The position numbers were made by a program, and so were the translations under genes. DNA of 64,000 nt from Drosophila persimilis (Eukaryota > Arthropoda > Insecta > Diptera > Drosophilidae), in the NCBI RefSeq assembly GCF_003286085.1, contig NW_020825367.1:372001-436000 (forward strand), written 5' to 3'. This document shows, one piece after another, positions 9,882-22,689 of this stretch (within the stretch, counting starts at the first letter, position 1; each line of letters begins with the position of its first letter). The notes below the pieces were generated by a model that was not told where the DNA came from, ran no database searches, and saw only the letters and a program-made list of their open reading frames with translations.

Positions 9882-12800
9882 TTAGGAGCCGAACTTGAAG
9901 GATGAGGGAACTGTTGTCTGGGGAAAGGCGAAACCACCTTGCTTCTCAATTAGCTTCGATTCTTTGGCCGCCTTCCGTTGATCGGCGGTCACGACCACAT
10001 CCTGAAGCGCCCTTGCCTGTTCAGGGGTAAGGTTTGACGTCAGCAGCGCATACCAGGCCTGATCTTGGGCAGAAAGTGCTAAAGGTAGCATGAGGGGAAA
10101 GGAACAGAGTGAGAGTCAGAGTCAGAAAAGAGGAATCTATGGGAGGAATCATCGCCAAAACGAACCTGTAATAACTTCCTTAAATGTCCAGTATTCATCG
10201 ATGGCGCTATCGTTCTCCTCGTCGTCGATTGGCGTGGTGAATGTTTCAAGACCCGTCTCGTTGAGGTCCTCCACAGACTCCTCAGCGTCGTCATTCGACT
10301 CGTCATCGTCATCCTTGACCTCGGCCTTGACCTCAAAGCCAGCTTCGCCCGCTTTCGCTTTGGTGAACTCGGCCAGTTTGTCCAAATAGTTGGGTGCCAT
10401 TTCGTCCATGTCGTCCTCGTCGCTGGACAGAGCCTCCTCACAGTCATCGCCATCCTCCTCCTCCTCCTCCTCTTCGTCCTCCTGGGCCCTGGACTCGTAA
10501 GCTCTCTTCAAGCCATCGAAGAGCAGGATCAGCGAGGGCACAATCTTGCCAGCCACCTCACTTAGCACCTGCGGCTTGGCATCGCCCAACGAGATGAGTG
10601 TACACAGGCCAAGGACACACAGTTTGCGGTCGTGAATGCTGAAAACGAGATGGGGTATAGGGTTAAAACAAAACCAAAGTGAAAGGGTAATCGCCCCAGT
10701 CTTACCCCAGAAAACAGTCGGTGTCGTGAAGCCATTGCTTGATGAAATGCGAGCTTATTGGTTCGTTATTCGGCTGCGACATCTTGTCCAGAATGGAGAG
10801 CAGCAACTGGGGATTGTAGTAGAGGGCCGCAATCACCACCTGGAGGCACATGGTGCGCAGCTCCGAGGACTGAACCTCGCGTGTTAGGCGCGACAGAGCC
10901 AGCTCCACGAACATGTGTATCACTGAATCGATTTGGCCCTTGCACTGCAGAATAATGACCTCCATCAGTTTGGCCGCATGGCACTCTGGATCCTCGCCAG
11001 GATTGCCAGTGAGCATCTGTCGATAAGATCAGAGAGCATACGAAAATGATTAATAACTGGATAGCTTGTTCGATTAGGGAGACGTTTGATCTGGTCTGCG
11101 GTCTGGAGTCTTTACCGTTTTGCACATGTCGAGTATGGCCAGGAGTCGGTTGGGATTGGAGAGGAAGGCTGGTGTATCGACCGTCACATAGTTATGCAGC
11201 GCCGGCATAATGTCAATAAAGTAATCGATGCCATCCTTCTTGAATACCTGATAGATAAGCTCTAGCATTTGCCACATCTCCGGGGAAATGGCCTTGCACG
11301 TCAGATCGTACACCAGAGAGAACGTTTCTTCGTAGAAGTCTGTCTCGAGCAAATGAAATGAAAGATTAGAAAGATGATCAAAAGAAGGATCAAAGCTCTC
11401 AAATCTTACCCGTAATGTTGTGCTGGAATATGTGACCCACCACATTGATGACAATGGGATGCAGATTGAGCAGCACTTCGGGGTGCTCCTCCATCACACT
11501 CAAAAGGGTTTCGATTGTGTTGAGCAGACTCATGGCGGTGATGGCCTTCTCATCGGATCCCTCCTCCGACTCGAGCACCTGGCTGAAAGTCGTGGCCAAG
11601 TGCTGGCAGATCTCGGTGGCCACCGGCAGCAGCTGTGTGGTGAAGGTGCACACAATCTTCTGCATGACATTCGTCAGATCCTCGTTCTCCGTCTCCCGAA
11701 TGATGGTTAACAGCTCCTTGGTGATCTCCTTGATCTGCGCCTCCACATATGGCGGCGCCTCGTCCTGGGACGATAGGAACATCTGCAGCCCAATGGCGGC
11801 CTCCACTTTCACGGGCAACTCCTTGTCTGTCAGCAGGGCATTGGTGGTCAGCCGCATGATCTCTGCCAGAACTTGGGGATTCTTGATCTGTACATCGCAG
11901 AAATAGTGCAGCACCCAGCAGGCGCGTGCCCTCATATGCCCAGCGGGATTCTGGAACTCGGGGAACACATATGTCGTCAGCATGGACTCCACCTGGTCCC
12001 TGTACAGGGCCTTCTTTAGCAGAACATCGGCCAGGGTGCCGATCATGTGCAGGGCTCCGTCCTTCTGCTTGTTGTCTGCCTGCTGGGATGTTATGATCTG
12101 CATTATTGTGGCCATGGCCTTGGGCAGGACGCCCTTGCGCTTCTTGCAGATGGAGTGCAGTAACGATTGGGCAGCTGGCACAGGTGTGGCATAGTCCTCA
12201 AATATGTCTGCAAAGGAAATGATCGTTAGCAACAGCAGATCACGAACAGAGAACGTTTCTCTTACCAAACTTTAAGCGAATGTACTCATAGGGATCGCTT
12301 TCCCACAGCTCCTGATCGGAGTCCGTGAAGGACATGATCGGAAAGATAACGTCCTGTATGACAGCCACCATATGGGGCTTGATCAGCTTCCAGGTGTACG
12401 CATGGCTTACGCTGCAAATAGAAAGTGTAAGGAAATGTAAGGAAAAATGCATCACAAGATACATACGCATTCTTGAGATAGTTTAGCACATCGGTGAGGA
12501 CACGCGGCGAGACATAGACTCTATTCCGGTACTGGTCGAGGATCTTAAGGAGCACCTCCAAAACACCCTGGCTGAAGGTCGGCAAATACCACTCAGCGAA
12601 TTTTTGGTACTTTTCACTAACCACATTGCTAGGACTTCCATAGCTACAAATCAAAGACAAACTATTATTTAGAGCTCCTTTAATTGCCGTTTTTCTGTTA
12701 ACGAACCGCTCGAACATGCGGACCATGATATGGAGGGCCCACTTCTTGGTCTTCCAGTAGGGGAATTCGGTGCGTTCATCTTCATCCAAGTGCGAGCAAT

Positions 12801-14639
12801 CGGGCACCTCACGATCTGCAATCTGGCGACAGATCTCCATCCACTGCGAAAAGATCTCCTTGGTGATGAGATCCAGCGGCAGGCTGTACTGCGTGAGGGC
12901 GTAGTAGATCTTGAGTATTTGTTTCTGCAGGAGAACTGACTGCTCCGACTGCTCGTTGAGAAGCCTAATTATCAGCTGATAGATCATAGGCAGAAGCAGA
13001 TTCATGGCCTCGTTGAGCGGTGTCCGCTCCTCGGATCGCTTGTACTCGTACGTCTTCACCAGCTGATACATGGTGAGCAGCGCTCCGTTCCATCCATTCA
13101 GATCCTGGTTCTGCAGATAGATGCTGATGTTGTCCACCACCTGGGGCCAGCGACCTGGAAAGTCGCTCTTGATGATGTGATTAACGCAGACGGAGAGCTG
13201 AACCCTGCAAAGAACAGCACAGCACATCCCATAATTAGTCGAAATGAGAGGCGAAAAACCCTACAACCCAACAATTGCTTACCTGATCAATTCGGGGGCA
13301 TGGACAATGGCATCCACAATGGTGCCACGGATCATGGCCCGATCCTGTTCGTGTATAGAGAAGGGTATGGGCTCGCCCGGCTTTGCCTCGTGGTCCGACC
13401 AGCTGCTGTTGATCAGATTCTTCAAGTAGACGGCACCCGCCTGCCGCACCGGCTGCTCCAGCGTCGTTTGCATAACAATTTGCAGAATGGTGGGCACAAA
13501 TCCAATGATTTTGTGTATCTGCGGGAGAAAGAGAACAAAGTCAAATGAAAATGAAATGTAGATCTAGATTATTTTCCCCATTTTCCACCGATTTGTTTAC
13601 ACAGCTGCTGCTGCTGTCGGGATGGGATGACTAAGGCGGTGTGCAATGGGTTAAGAGAATTATTTGCCCAAAGCATTACAATGTATCGATGGCACCCGCC
13701 GACCCGACCCAGAGGAGGAGGAGGCACGGCACCACTTTAAATTCTGTTCACAATCCCCCAATGAATACGGTAGGCAACGGAGCCATGGCACCGAACCGTG
13801 AGCAGATGCCGGTGGCCGACGACAATTTGCCATAAATGCTGATAAAGTTAATTAACCAATAGAATTAGGAGGGGGGCCTGGAAGAGAGACGGGCATGCAA
13901 ATCGTTAGATGCTGACTCAGTCGTAATGAGCATGCCCATGGTACAGTGGAGTGAAAGCAATTGGGTAATTGATGAACAAATGAAAACGTCTCTAATTAAG
14001 ATTCTGTTTCTGAGAGACACTGGAAACTGGAAACTCGTTTAATCTGGAAAGTGGATTGCGTAAGAATAGAAAATAAACTTAAAAAATGTAATGGCAGAAA
14101 CATATTTCGCACGCACAGTGCCAGGCAGGAACCACCATTCCCATACATCAAATCGGGGACAAAAGTACTTGTTGCGGTGCCAGGCAATGGGCGCGGAGGA
14201 ACACAACTCCCTGCCACAAGGTTATTGATAGATGATTGGTAAAACCAATAAAGCTTCTGCCTCCTCTTCCTCGGCCGATATCGGTTTACTGTTGGGCAGA
14301 GGCCCCATTACACCCGCTACACCCCCTCCTACACCCACACCGACACCCACACTGACACCAACACCGACACGGACACGGACACCCACACAAAAATCACTGG
14401 GAAATGCAATTGTAGAGTAAGAGAGAGGGAAGGGAGGTTAAAAGCGAACAATTAAAAAAGCACATGGTTTTTGGCGATGGCGCCACCTCAAAGGTCTTTT
14501 GCATTTGTTTGTCGCAGGAATGGGAGGGGATTAACGATTAAGGACATACCTGGGCCAGTTGATCCTCGGCGGCCTTGCGCTGCTCGGGATTTGGATCAAT
14601 AGTTGCGCGCAACAGTTCCGTGAGTTTTTGTGCCTCCAT
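9882..14639 (-). CDS. msk: Moleskin, importin-7 homolog
   Basis: Beta-karyopherin that imports cargoes such as phosphorylated ERK and SMADs through nuclear pores. Ten coding exons reconstruct exactly 1049 residues: 14639-14550, 13518-13283, 13204-12707, 12643-12467, 12411-12266, 12207-11410, 11339-11116, 11016-10706, 10638-10166 and 10078-9882. All phases agree. The first 30 residues carry the importin-beta N-terminal pattern ([12 protein letters not shown]). The rest is HEAT-repeat helical sequence. A long acidic loop (runs of E, then DD/SSDEDD) at about residues 855-930 is typical of importin-7/8 and binds basic cargo. Donors of exons 3 and 9 are GTTCGT, weaker than consensus. Intron 1 is long (about 1.03 kb); the others are short. 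Confidence 0.97.
13519..14549 (-). other. msk: Long first intron of msk
   Basis: Bounded by GTATGT at 14549 and a CAG acceptor at 13520. It holds an imperfect hexamer minisatellite of CACCGA/CACCCA type at about 14320-14388. I see no exon or nested gene. Its size relative to the other nine introns suggests it may carry regulatory sequence, which is inference. Confidence 0.5.
14320..14388. repeat. CACC-rich hexamer minisatellite
   Basis: Around eleven imperfect six-base units (cacccc, cacacc, gacacc, gacacg) in msk intron 1. Confidence 0.8.
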
Positions 14640-14888
14640 TTTCGCCTAGTCGTTGGTCGCCTCTCTCTCTCTCGCTTATTTCCTATTGAATGCACGTTTT
14701 GCCGGTCGCTGCTGCTCCTTTGCACTTTGCACAGAACCAAAGCGCCCACAATGCACCTGCGAGTTGTTCTATTTGTTTCACAAATTGCTACACAACGCCA
14801 CTGCAAGGGCCTAATTGCAGATATATGCACCCTATATAGCTATAAGGAAAAACGTGGAAAAGGCTATGGGACGGCACACACACACCGC

Positions 14889-14900
14889 CAGTGTGACCGC
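14889..14900 (-). promoter_or_regulatory. Motif 1 (M1BP) core promoter box upstream of msk
   Basis: On the minus strand this reads GCGGTCACACTG, a perfect match to Drosophila core promoter Motif 1 (YGGTCACACTR), which is bound by M1BP at housekeeping genes. It lies about 250 bp upstream of the msk ATG. Confidence 0.65.
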
Positions 14901-14902
14901 GG

Positions 14903-15150
14903 TCCGACCCTCAGAAATATACCTTAATATACCGTCTCATTTTAAAAATATGCCGTAAATATACTGACGAATTCAAGCTCCGATTTTGATATTTCGTGAA
15001 ATATTTTTAGCTAGATAGAACATTTAGCGCTGCCCACATAATATTAGGCCGTTGATGAATAAATTTTCTTCAAGATTGTCTAGTATTTAGTGCTTTCTTT
15101 TTTTGTATTTTGACTAAAACAAGGCTTAAACAAAATAGTTCAACCAAAAA
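14903..15150 (+). repeat. Dispersed repeat R1, copy between msk and Arp3
   Basis: Shares a long run of similar blocks with 56932-57115: 'cagaaatatacc', 'ccgtctcatttt', 'cgtaaatatactgacgaatt', 'ttagctagatagaac', 'gcccacata' and 'gatgaataaatt'. The right part continues into sequence resembling positions 60-200 of the window. It starts directly behind the Motif 1 box of msk. No terminal repeats or coding capacity were seen; the element class is unknown. Confidence 0.7.
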
Positions 15151-15539
15151 AAAACAGTCGCAATGTTGCTGGTATTTGAAGACATGATTGGTGTACAGGC
15201 CTTTGTATACCCTAGTTCGTTAATTTATTATGAAGAACCTGTTTTCCAAACTGTTTTTAAAACGAAAATAATAAAGAAATTTGTTTCAAATTAAATTCTT
15301 TTATATATAAATCGTAAAACAGCTTATACATCCCAATTTTTATTAAAAAAAATTTTAAATGAGTGTTATCTCAGATTTGTTCAATTAAAATGTCGAAATA
15401 ATTTTTACACAGCGAATTGTATTTTAAAACTCATAACAGTAACATAACGGTCCTGGTATAGGGTATACAAATATACATACTCCATACATTTTTGGTTGTG
15501 TAGTTACCGTGTTGTTACCATGTAAAAATGGGAAATTTT

Positions 15540-16075
15540 TGTTGACATTTTTGTTTAAACCATATTTTAGACACAATCAAATAAAAAAGAGGATTTAAAG
15601 CTAGCCATTCGTTTGGGAAATTGATTCATCAATCGGATAAAGTTATGTGTTCAGGTTTGAGGGTCCTAGTTAGATAGTGATATTATACCGAGTATCTAAA
15701 TCAAGGAATGTAAGTTCCGATCATGGACAGAGAACTATTAACCCATTGTCGACCAAAAGGTATTAAAATACACTCCACGAAAGTTAAGAAACTTGTAGAA
15801 TTGTAGCAAAGTTCAAATGCAAAATAGGATAATTAGCGGTCATTATGAGGAATATATATATATATAATATATATATATTTCTATAATATATCTACAGGAA
15901 GAGTTTGCATACAGTACTATTTTCTGCAGCTTAAGTCAAGTTCTTTGCATGTTAAAAGAGTGGGGCCTACTGGGTTAAGTTCGCTCATGGGTAAATCATC
16001 ATGAACTGCTGAGCACTGCCCAAAGGCTAAAGTGACACATCGTTTGACGGAGGTGTGGTTGAAAATATATAAAAC
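15540..16075 (+). repeat. Dispersed repeat R2, copy upstream of Arp3
   Basis: Clearly similar in the same orientation to 35950-36445. Shared blocks include 'ttgattcatcaat', 'ccgatcatggacagagaac', 'ttaacccattgtcgaccaaa', 'aaaatacactcca', 'gaattgtagcaaagtt', 'gggttaagttcg' and 'tttgacggaggtgtgg'. It ends about 85 bp before the Arp3 ATG. A local AT palindrome lies at about 15855-15895 in this copy only. Confidence 0.75.
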
Positions 16076-16159
16076 TTAAATTTAACTCGGTGTAAAGCGT
16101 GAAGCTAATAGTTGACTTCAGCCGGTTTGCTAGAAACAGAAGCACAATCATCAAGGACA

Positions 16160-17854
16160 ATGACAGGCAGGCTACCGGCATGCGTAATCGATGTGGGCAC
16201 CGGGTAAGTTTAGTCGCAGCCACCGCCTGCGGGGGTCTCCAATTGGAAAAAATAGGTCGTCTGTCTGATAGCGATGTTTACATTTACAGCTACTCGAAGA
16301 TGGGATTTGCTGGCAACAAGGAGCCACAGTTCATCATTCCCTCGGCCATAGCCATCAAGGAGTCGGCTCGCGTTGGCGATACGAATACGCGGCGCATCAC
16401 GAAAGGCATAGAGGACCTAGACTTTTTCATTGGCGATGAAGCCTTCGATGCCACTGGCTACTCCATTAAAGTATGTCGCCACACTGATAAGCTTATCGAC
16501 ATTCCTTAATTTTTATCATCACCTCTGCAGTACCCGGTGCGTCATGGTCTGGTGGAGGACTGGGACTTAATGGAGCGCTTCCTGGAGCAGTGCATTTTCA
16601 AGTACTTGCGCGCGGAGCCCGAGGATCACTACTTCCTGCTGACTGAGCCGCCACTAAATACGCCCGAGAACCGGGAATATACGGCGGAAATCATGTTCGA
16701 AACATTCAATGTTCCTGGCCTGTATATCGCAGTGCAGGCCGTGCTGGCCCTGGCTGCCAGTTGGGCTTCCAGATCCGCCGAAGAGCGCACACTCACCGGA
16801 ATTGTGGTGGACAGTGGCGATGGAGTGACGCACGTTATACCCGTGGTAAATAGAGCGCCCTCCCCATATCTTATCAGCAAATACTTTATTGACAAAATGT
16901 AAAGTAGGAATGGGCTTGGAATAGCCACTAAACTATTTGCAATCCATTGTAGTTTAATCAATTATTTCCCTCTAAAAAATAATTAATTAAGCTTGTTTTT
17001 CCTTAGGCCGAGGGCTACGTGATTGGCTCTTGCATCAAGCACATTCCCATTGCTGGCCGCAACATCACATCGTTTATCCAGAGTTTGCTGCGTGAACGGG
17101 AGGTGGGCATACCGCCCGAACAAAGCCTCGAAACTGCCAAAGCGATCAAAGAGAAGCACTGCTATATCTGCCCCGACATTGCCAAAGAGTTTGCCAAGTA
17201 CGACTCAGAGCCAAATAAATGGATACGCAACTTTTCGGGCGTCAACACGGTCACCAAGTCGCCGTTCAACGTCGACGTCGGCTACGAACGCTTCCTGGGA
17301 CCGGAGATCTTCTTCCATCCCGAGTTCTCGAACCCCGACTTTACCATACCTCTCTCGGAGATTGTCGACAACGTCATCCAGAACTGCCCTATCGACGTGA
17401 GGCGTCCGCTGTACAACAACATTGTCCTCAGCGGTGGCTCCACCATGTTCAAGGACTTTGGCAGGCGTCTGCAGCGCGACATCAAGCGATCGGTGGACAC
17501 GCGCTTACGCATCAGCGAGAACTTATCCGAGGGACGCATTAAGGTTAGCTCACTCACTCTCGTATGAGTCATGCATCTGAATCGGGTTTTTATATATTCC
17601 ACAGCCAAAACCAATTGACGTTCAAGTGATTACTCATCACATGCAGCGGTATGCAGTGTGGTTTGGCGGCAGCATGTTGGCCTCAACGGTGTGTTACCAT
17701 CGCCAAGGAGCCCTTACAACTGATGCTCATTGATAATGGTTATTGTTTCTTTTTACAGCCCGAGTTCTATCAGGTGTGTCACACAAAGGCTGCCTACGAG
17801 GAGTATGGCCCGAGCATTTGCCGTCACAATCCCGTCTTTGGCACCATGACATAA
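16160..17854 (+). CDS. Arp3: Actin-related protein 3 (Arp2/3 complex)
   Basis: Subunit of the Arp2/3 complex, which nucleates branched actin filaments. Six coding exons, 16160-16203, 16290-16470, 16531-16845, 17007-17543, 17605-17688 and 17759-17854, give 418 residues, the exact family length. Phases are consistent. Actin-fold nucleotide-binding motifs are present: [14 protein letters not shown] at the N-terminus, [12 protein letters not shown] around residue 170 and LSGGSTMF in the C-terminal half. The Arp3-specific loops ([23 protein letters not shown]-like ligand region) are kept. Exon 1 codes only 15 residues. A dispersed repeat ends just upstream of the likely start site. The fly gene was formerly named Arp66B. 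Confidence 0.97.
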
Positions 17855-18734
17855 TTGATATGTTCCGATTTGATTCGATTCAGTCGGGGCCAGCCTGTCC
17901 AATGCAGCAGAGGTGCAGTTATTATTAATATTTTCAATTTTAAATTTGATTCTATTTGCTTTGATTATGTTGTATTCCATGCGCTAAAGTATTAGTACCG
18001 ATTTTCCCCTTGTATGTTTAGCTTTTAAAAGCGTATTAAAAGTGTGGTAATTCTCTCCCTCTCTCTTTACGGCCAGCGGTTTCGCTCTAATTTAAGCTTA
18101 AAAACTCTTAAAAAAAACAACAATTCCGATGTCTGCCAGTTAAATGTTTGCTATTCTGTAAGGTGCATTACTTCTAGATTTTATATCGCACACAAAACCC
18201 AAAAAAAAAAACAAACACCCAAGATCTTGAAAAGCATACCCTGCCCTCACCATTCTTACATATATATATATATATACGGAAAAAACGCTGTACTTGTCAT
18301 AGTAATATTTATAATTGCAATAACTGCGAAGCGATAAAGGTTTACAGAAAACAAAACGGAATGAAATGAAATGAAATACCATAAAAAAGAAAAGATAAGA
18401 ATTATTGTGGAGGAACCTGTTTGTTATATTGATAGGGCATTATTTGAAATGGCATTAAATAAATCAATAAAACATTCTTTAAGCTCAAAACGTGGCTCCT
18501 TTTTGACCTGGAAGCTTGTACTGGAAAAGTTTTATTCAATGCATTGTTCACATGCTCTGTATATGTGTGTCTTTTGTGTGTGTTCGTTTAAATTGATCTA
18601 ATATATATATATATATATATCCTTTCATATCATATATAAATTTTGTGACGGTGTCGATTTAGCTGATGGGAATATAGCAAAAAGGTTCGGAGTTTCCAAA
18701 AAACGTTTTCAAACTATGACTTTTGAATAATTGA
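17855..18734. other. Convergent 3' ends of Arp3 and Tcf25
   Basis: AT-rich sequence with short TA runs (about 18258-18275 and 18600-18620) and probable poly(A) signals (AATAAA at about 18458). No coding sequence supported. Confidence 0.5.
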
Positions 18735-21197
18735 CTAGTCAACATAGTCGCTGGAGCCCTCCTCCTCGTCGTTGCTGCTGTTCGACTGAGCGGCTGCCGT
18801 TTCCGGGGATCGGAGATGCTCCGCAACACGAAAGTTCTGCAGAAAGTCCCGCATGGCATCCATTATCAAAGTGAGCGATTGCTGCAGGCCAACTTCTACA
18901 ATCGTTTCAGGATTTATAAACATTAGAAATTATGAAAGGAGCCGGGGAGGAACAAACCTTCGGCTTCGCCGTTGGCTGGCCTGGCCAGCTGCTCTGCAAC
19001 TGCTGCTGCGGCCGCAGCCTCAGCTGGCGGTAGGGCTGCTGCTGCTCCAACTCCTGCAACCTGGGCCTGTTGTTGAACTGCCGCAATGTTGAACGATGGC
19101 AAGAGGGATTGGAAAAACATAGATACGGAGTTGCTGGGGTTGTTTGTGGGACTGCTGCTGGATGAAGACTTTCTGCAAAGAATATATATGTACATTTAAG
19201 CTAAGGTCTCCCAGCTATTGTCGTACTGTTGATAGCAATTGACACTGTCTGGTGGTGGCAGTGGATCGTAGGTCATAATCGCCTGCTTCTCCTTGGCCAC
19301 AAAGACGGCCAGGGGAACCTTCTCCTTGTAGTCGGAGAGTATCACATGCCGCAAAATGGGTCGTGGCGGTGTGCCGCCATAGCGTACGGACCGTTTCTCT
19401 TTGTATTCACTAACAACAGGGTCTTTGCTTTCGATGCGATCGAGTACGATGTTGACATTGGACTCCAGCCACGGCAGCACCTCGGTCGAACGCCAAACGA
19501 CTCGAGCACGGCACACATACAAGCACACAAGCTGGTGCAGGGCGGGCGATTGACTGGGGGAAAGGGAAATGGAGAGAGAGCGATAACGTATTAGATAGCT
19601 ATAATCGAAACCCTCTTCCAGGTGCCAGAACACTCACTTTCCCGACACATCCGAGAAGAAATATGACGAGGCCAGCACGCGCTTGTCCGTTTGCACCGAC
19701 ATCTCGTCCAGGAGTGGCCTCAACACAGCCGGAAACATAAGGAGTGCATACTGCAGAGCATCGTTGGAGCGATCACAAGCGCCGTGCAGTGTGTACAGGG
19801 CCAGGGCGTAGGAGTAGGCCATGTTGGGGAGCTGCGACAGGTTCCGGGCGACATTGTACTCCTCATAGAACTCCACCAGCCAGCCAAACTGTTTGCTCCT
19901 CAGGGCGTAGTAGTCGATGACCAGAATCATGGCCAGCGGATCCGTTTCTGGCTGGAGGCTCAGCAGCAGCTTTGAGATCTCAAACGCTGTGCGGCTGCAT
20001 GCACGCTCTTCCAGATATTGGGCATGCTTGAAGAGCACAATGTAGAATGAGCGGTTCTCCTGGCGACGGTAGTCCAGGCGGCAGTTGCCCGATGTCAGGC
20101 TGAAGTTAATGTGCAGCGACGACTCCAGCAGAAGGAGAGCGCGCTCCAGCAGCTCCGCGGCCAGGGCAAAGTCCTCGGTCATCTTGCAGACCTCGCTCAG
20201 CTGGACTAGCGAGTCCACGTGGTAGGGGCAGCGCTTAATAAGCGTGATCAGAAACTCCGAATCGATGCGCTCCAGGGCAGAGAGGAACATGTGCTGCACT
20301 CCCTGGTAGTACTGACTATGCTCGAACGCAAACCACTGCACTGCATCGTTGCTGCTGCTGCTCTTCGTGGACATTGAGGAACCGGGTAACTCGATTGTCG
20401 GGAGCAGTTGCATCGTGATGGTGTTCTTGGTGAGCTGTGGCCAGGACTCCCTGGCTGTCACCATATAGGTAGACTTCAGAGTGGGCTTCTGGCGGCCACG
20501 CTTGGTTCTGCACAAAAAATGTACCCAATTAGAGCGTAAAGCCACAATAGTTCGGTGGGGATCACTTACTCTACTTTGACCACCCGCTTGCCGAAGGTCC
20601 GACGCATCTCGTTGTGCGAATTAAGGTGTCGCAGCTCCACGCTAAGCAGCTTCTTGGTTGCCGAACCGCCAGCAGCTCCAGCGGCAGCAGCAGCTGATGC
20701 CTGCTGCTTTACCGATTGCCTGGGCACTGCATCGTAGACTTTGCCCAACAATGGATCCTTCTCGAAGTACTTGTCCTGCCGCTCGTTGTCCTCGCTGCTG
20801 ATGTGATTACCGCTGGACTTGACTTTCTTCTTGCGCTTCTTTTTCTTCTTTTTGGCAGCGGCACTGGCGTTCGGCAAAGCAGCCGACGGATGCTCCGTTT
20901 CGTTGTCATCCTCCTTGAACTCGCTCTCCGAGAGACTCAGGCCGGGCTGATTCAACTGGAATTGGACGCGACGTTGGAGAATGGGCAGTTGACGTTGAGC
21001 TGGCAGTCGTGAATTGGATGATTCAGACAGGGGCTACGTACCAGATCAAATGGATTTAAATGCGATTTGCGATCTCTGACAGTATTGTAGTCCTCCAGCT
21101 CGTCATTGTCACTCAATTCCTCGCCCTCTTCGTCGTCGGGCGGCGGCGGCAGCTTGTCAGCGTCGCCCTGCAGCTTCTTCAGCATACGCGCAGACAT
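18735..21197 (-). CDS. Tcf25: TCF25/NULP1 homolog, ribosome quality control factor
   Basis: Homolog of TCF25 (yeast Rqc1), a component of the ribosome-associated quality control complex. Six coding exons, 21197-21042, 20955-20570, 20507-19638, 19553-19227, 19172-18958 and 18895-18735, reconstruct 704 residues in frame. The N-terminus is acidic (PPPPDDEEGEELSDNDELED). A KKKKKKRKKK cluster lies near residue 90. The conserved basic GKRVVKVE-TKRGRQKPTL segment bridges exons 2 and 3. Exon 3 carries the helical TPR-like TCF25 core. The DPLPPPDS motif ends exon 4, and MFFQSLLPSFN begins the conserved tail in exon 5. Donors of exon 4 (GTACGA) and exon 5 (GTTTGT) are weak. Reading through the exon 4 donor would add a few residues and a stop, giving a possible short isoform lacking the tail. 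Confidence 0.93.
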
Positions 21198-22254
21198 GGT
21201 TGTAGACGAGCTCCGCGATTATATTATATATAATTTAAAAATTTATTCAGATTTTATTAATTTTCGTACAAAATACGTGTGTATTGTGGTTATCGTTGCT
21301 GTTATCGATCAAATATATGTACCGTGTAATTTCGTGTACGTTCGCTTGCCAGTCAAGGCAGGTGTTCTGGTGCTAACCGCTACTATCGATGGTTTTGCTA
21401 CTAACTATACTATCGTGATACTATCGAGCTAGTATCTGTCGGTTGTCTCTTCCTCTCCGCCAGAGGGCGCACACATTGTACTCCGAAGAGTGTGTCAGAG
21501 AGAGAGGGAATGAGAGAGCGTGGAAGCCACTGAGAATTGATTGGTTACTTCTGGCTATATTAATAATCCGATCTGATCCAGACTCGGCAATCTGGGCCGA
21601 TTTGCTTGCATTCTACTATCGGACGGACGTGATTTAGAACAAATTTACATGAATCATGCCGATTTTCATCAGTAAGAACAGCAATTTTGGTCAATTTGTG
21701 TGATTTTTAGAGTGAATAATTTGAGCAAGACTCAAGGGGCCCTATTTTGGCCGGGTGCAGAAAGAACAGACGAGCGAATCGAACGAGATAACAAAATAAT
21801 GTGCATGTGAGCATGTCCCTCCTGTGGCAATGGGTCAGCTAGTGTAGGTGTGTGAATACGCCTGATATAAAACGAAACACCTTTTTTATTTATGCTTAAA
21901 AATAAAAATAAATTACATTTAGATGGAATAAAAAAAACGTATTATGCATTGCGCATGGGGATGGGGATCCATATATTCGATAAAAACAATATTTCTTTCC
22001 GTCTTTAATTAAGAATATTTCCTCCCAGTGTGGTATTCAACAGTTGCGCAGTGTGGTCTTGCATTGTCTGATGCTGAACAGTAGTAACAGTAACTAAAAA
22101 ATGTTACTTTAAAATCTTAATTTCCATTTGAAGCAAAATAAAATGCCAAAAAGCAAGAAATAAAAAAATGAGGATCAAAACGAGGCAGCCGAGGACACCT
22201 TTAAGTCTCGAGGCCACATTCTACGGCACCCCAATCATTGCATATCGGACCATC
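21198..22254. other. Intergenic, Tcf25 promoter and unassigned DNA
   Basis: The first 250 bp hold the Tcf25 promoter. The rest is unique-looking AT-rich sequence with no supported open frame. Positions 22150-22254 lead directly into the first Ago2-like fragment and may be part of it: the preceding codons are plausible but cannot be aligned by eye. Confidence 0.4.
21303..21390. promoter_or_regulatory. DRE-like boxes upstream of Tcf25
   Basis: Two TATCGAT boxes (21303-21309 and 21384-21390) and a weaker TATCGA (about 21421) lie 105-230 bp upstream of the Tcf25 start. TATCGATA is the DREF-binding DRE element common at Drosophila housekeeping promoters. Confidence 0.5.
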
Positions 22255-22560
22255 TAAAACAAAAGGCAGAGTTGGAACATGGCATTCTGATCAATGCAGG
22301 CCACCGGCGAACGGAGGTGCAACGGACAGGTGATTGTCAACCTGCTTTTGAAGATCAACTCGAAGCTGAGTGGCATCAACCAAACGCTGAAGAGAGAATT
22401 TCGACCGCTTCGTGTCCTACAATAGCCGCTTCCGCAACTATAATGAAAATTGTATATATATGCTTATGGTATAAATCTAAATGTATATATAGCGGCAATA
22501 TGTTTAAGCACAAAGAAGTACCATTAAAGAATACTTATAATTTAATTTATGAATTTTAGC
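22255..22560 (+). pseudogene. Ago2-like PIWI fragment, copy A (frame broken)
   Basis: Begins with codons for the KQKAELEHGIL segment typical of the Argonaute-2 PIWI domain. It is then about eight bases shorter than copy B (24723-24898) at the 'ctgatcaatgcaggcc' junction, which breaks the frame. The remaining NGQV...NLLLKINSKL pattern is still legible in the shifted frame. About 130 bp beyond the PIWI match, ending 'tttatgaattttag', are almost identical to copy B. Only a small internal piece of an approximately 1200-residue family is present, without catalytic residues, so this is a pseudogene fragment. Confidence 0.7.
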
Positions 22561-22689
22561 TTTTTGTTGAAGCGGGAGCGGCTGGTGTACGGAACAACAC
22601 GTGAAATCCCCAGTTCAAAAAAGTCTCTCTATTAATACAAAATACGCAAAGTATAAGCGTAACTACTGGTGCCAGTTTTGAGAATGCTT

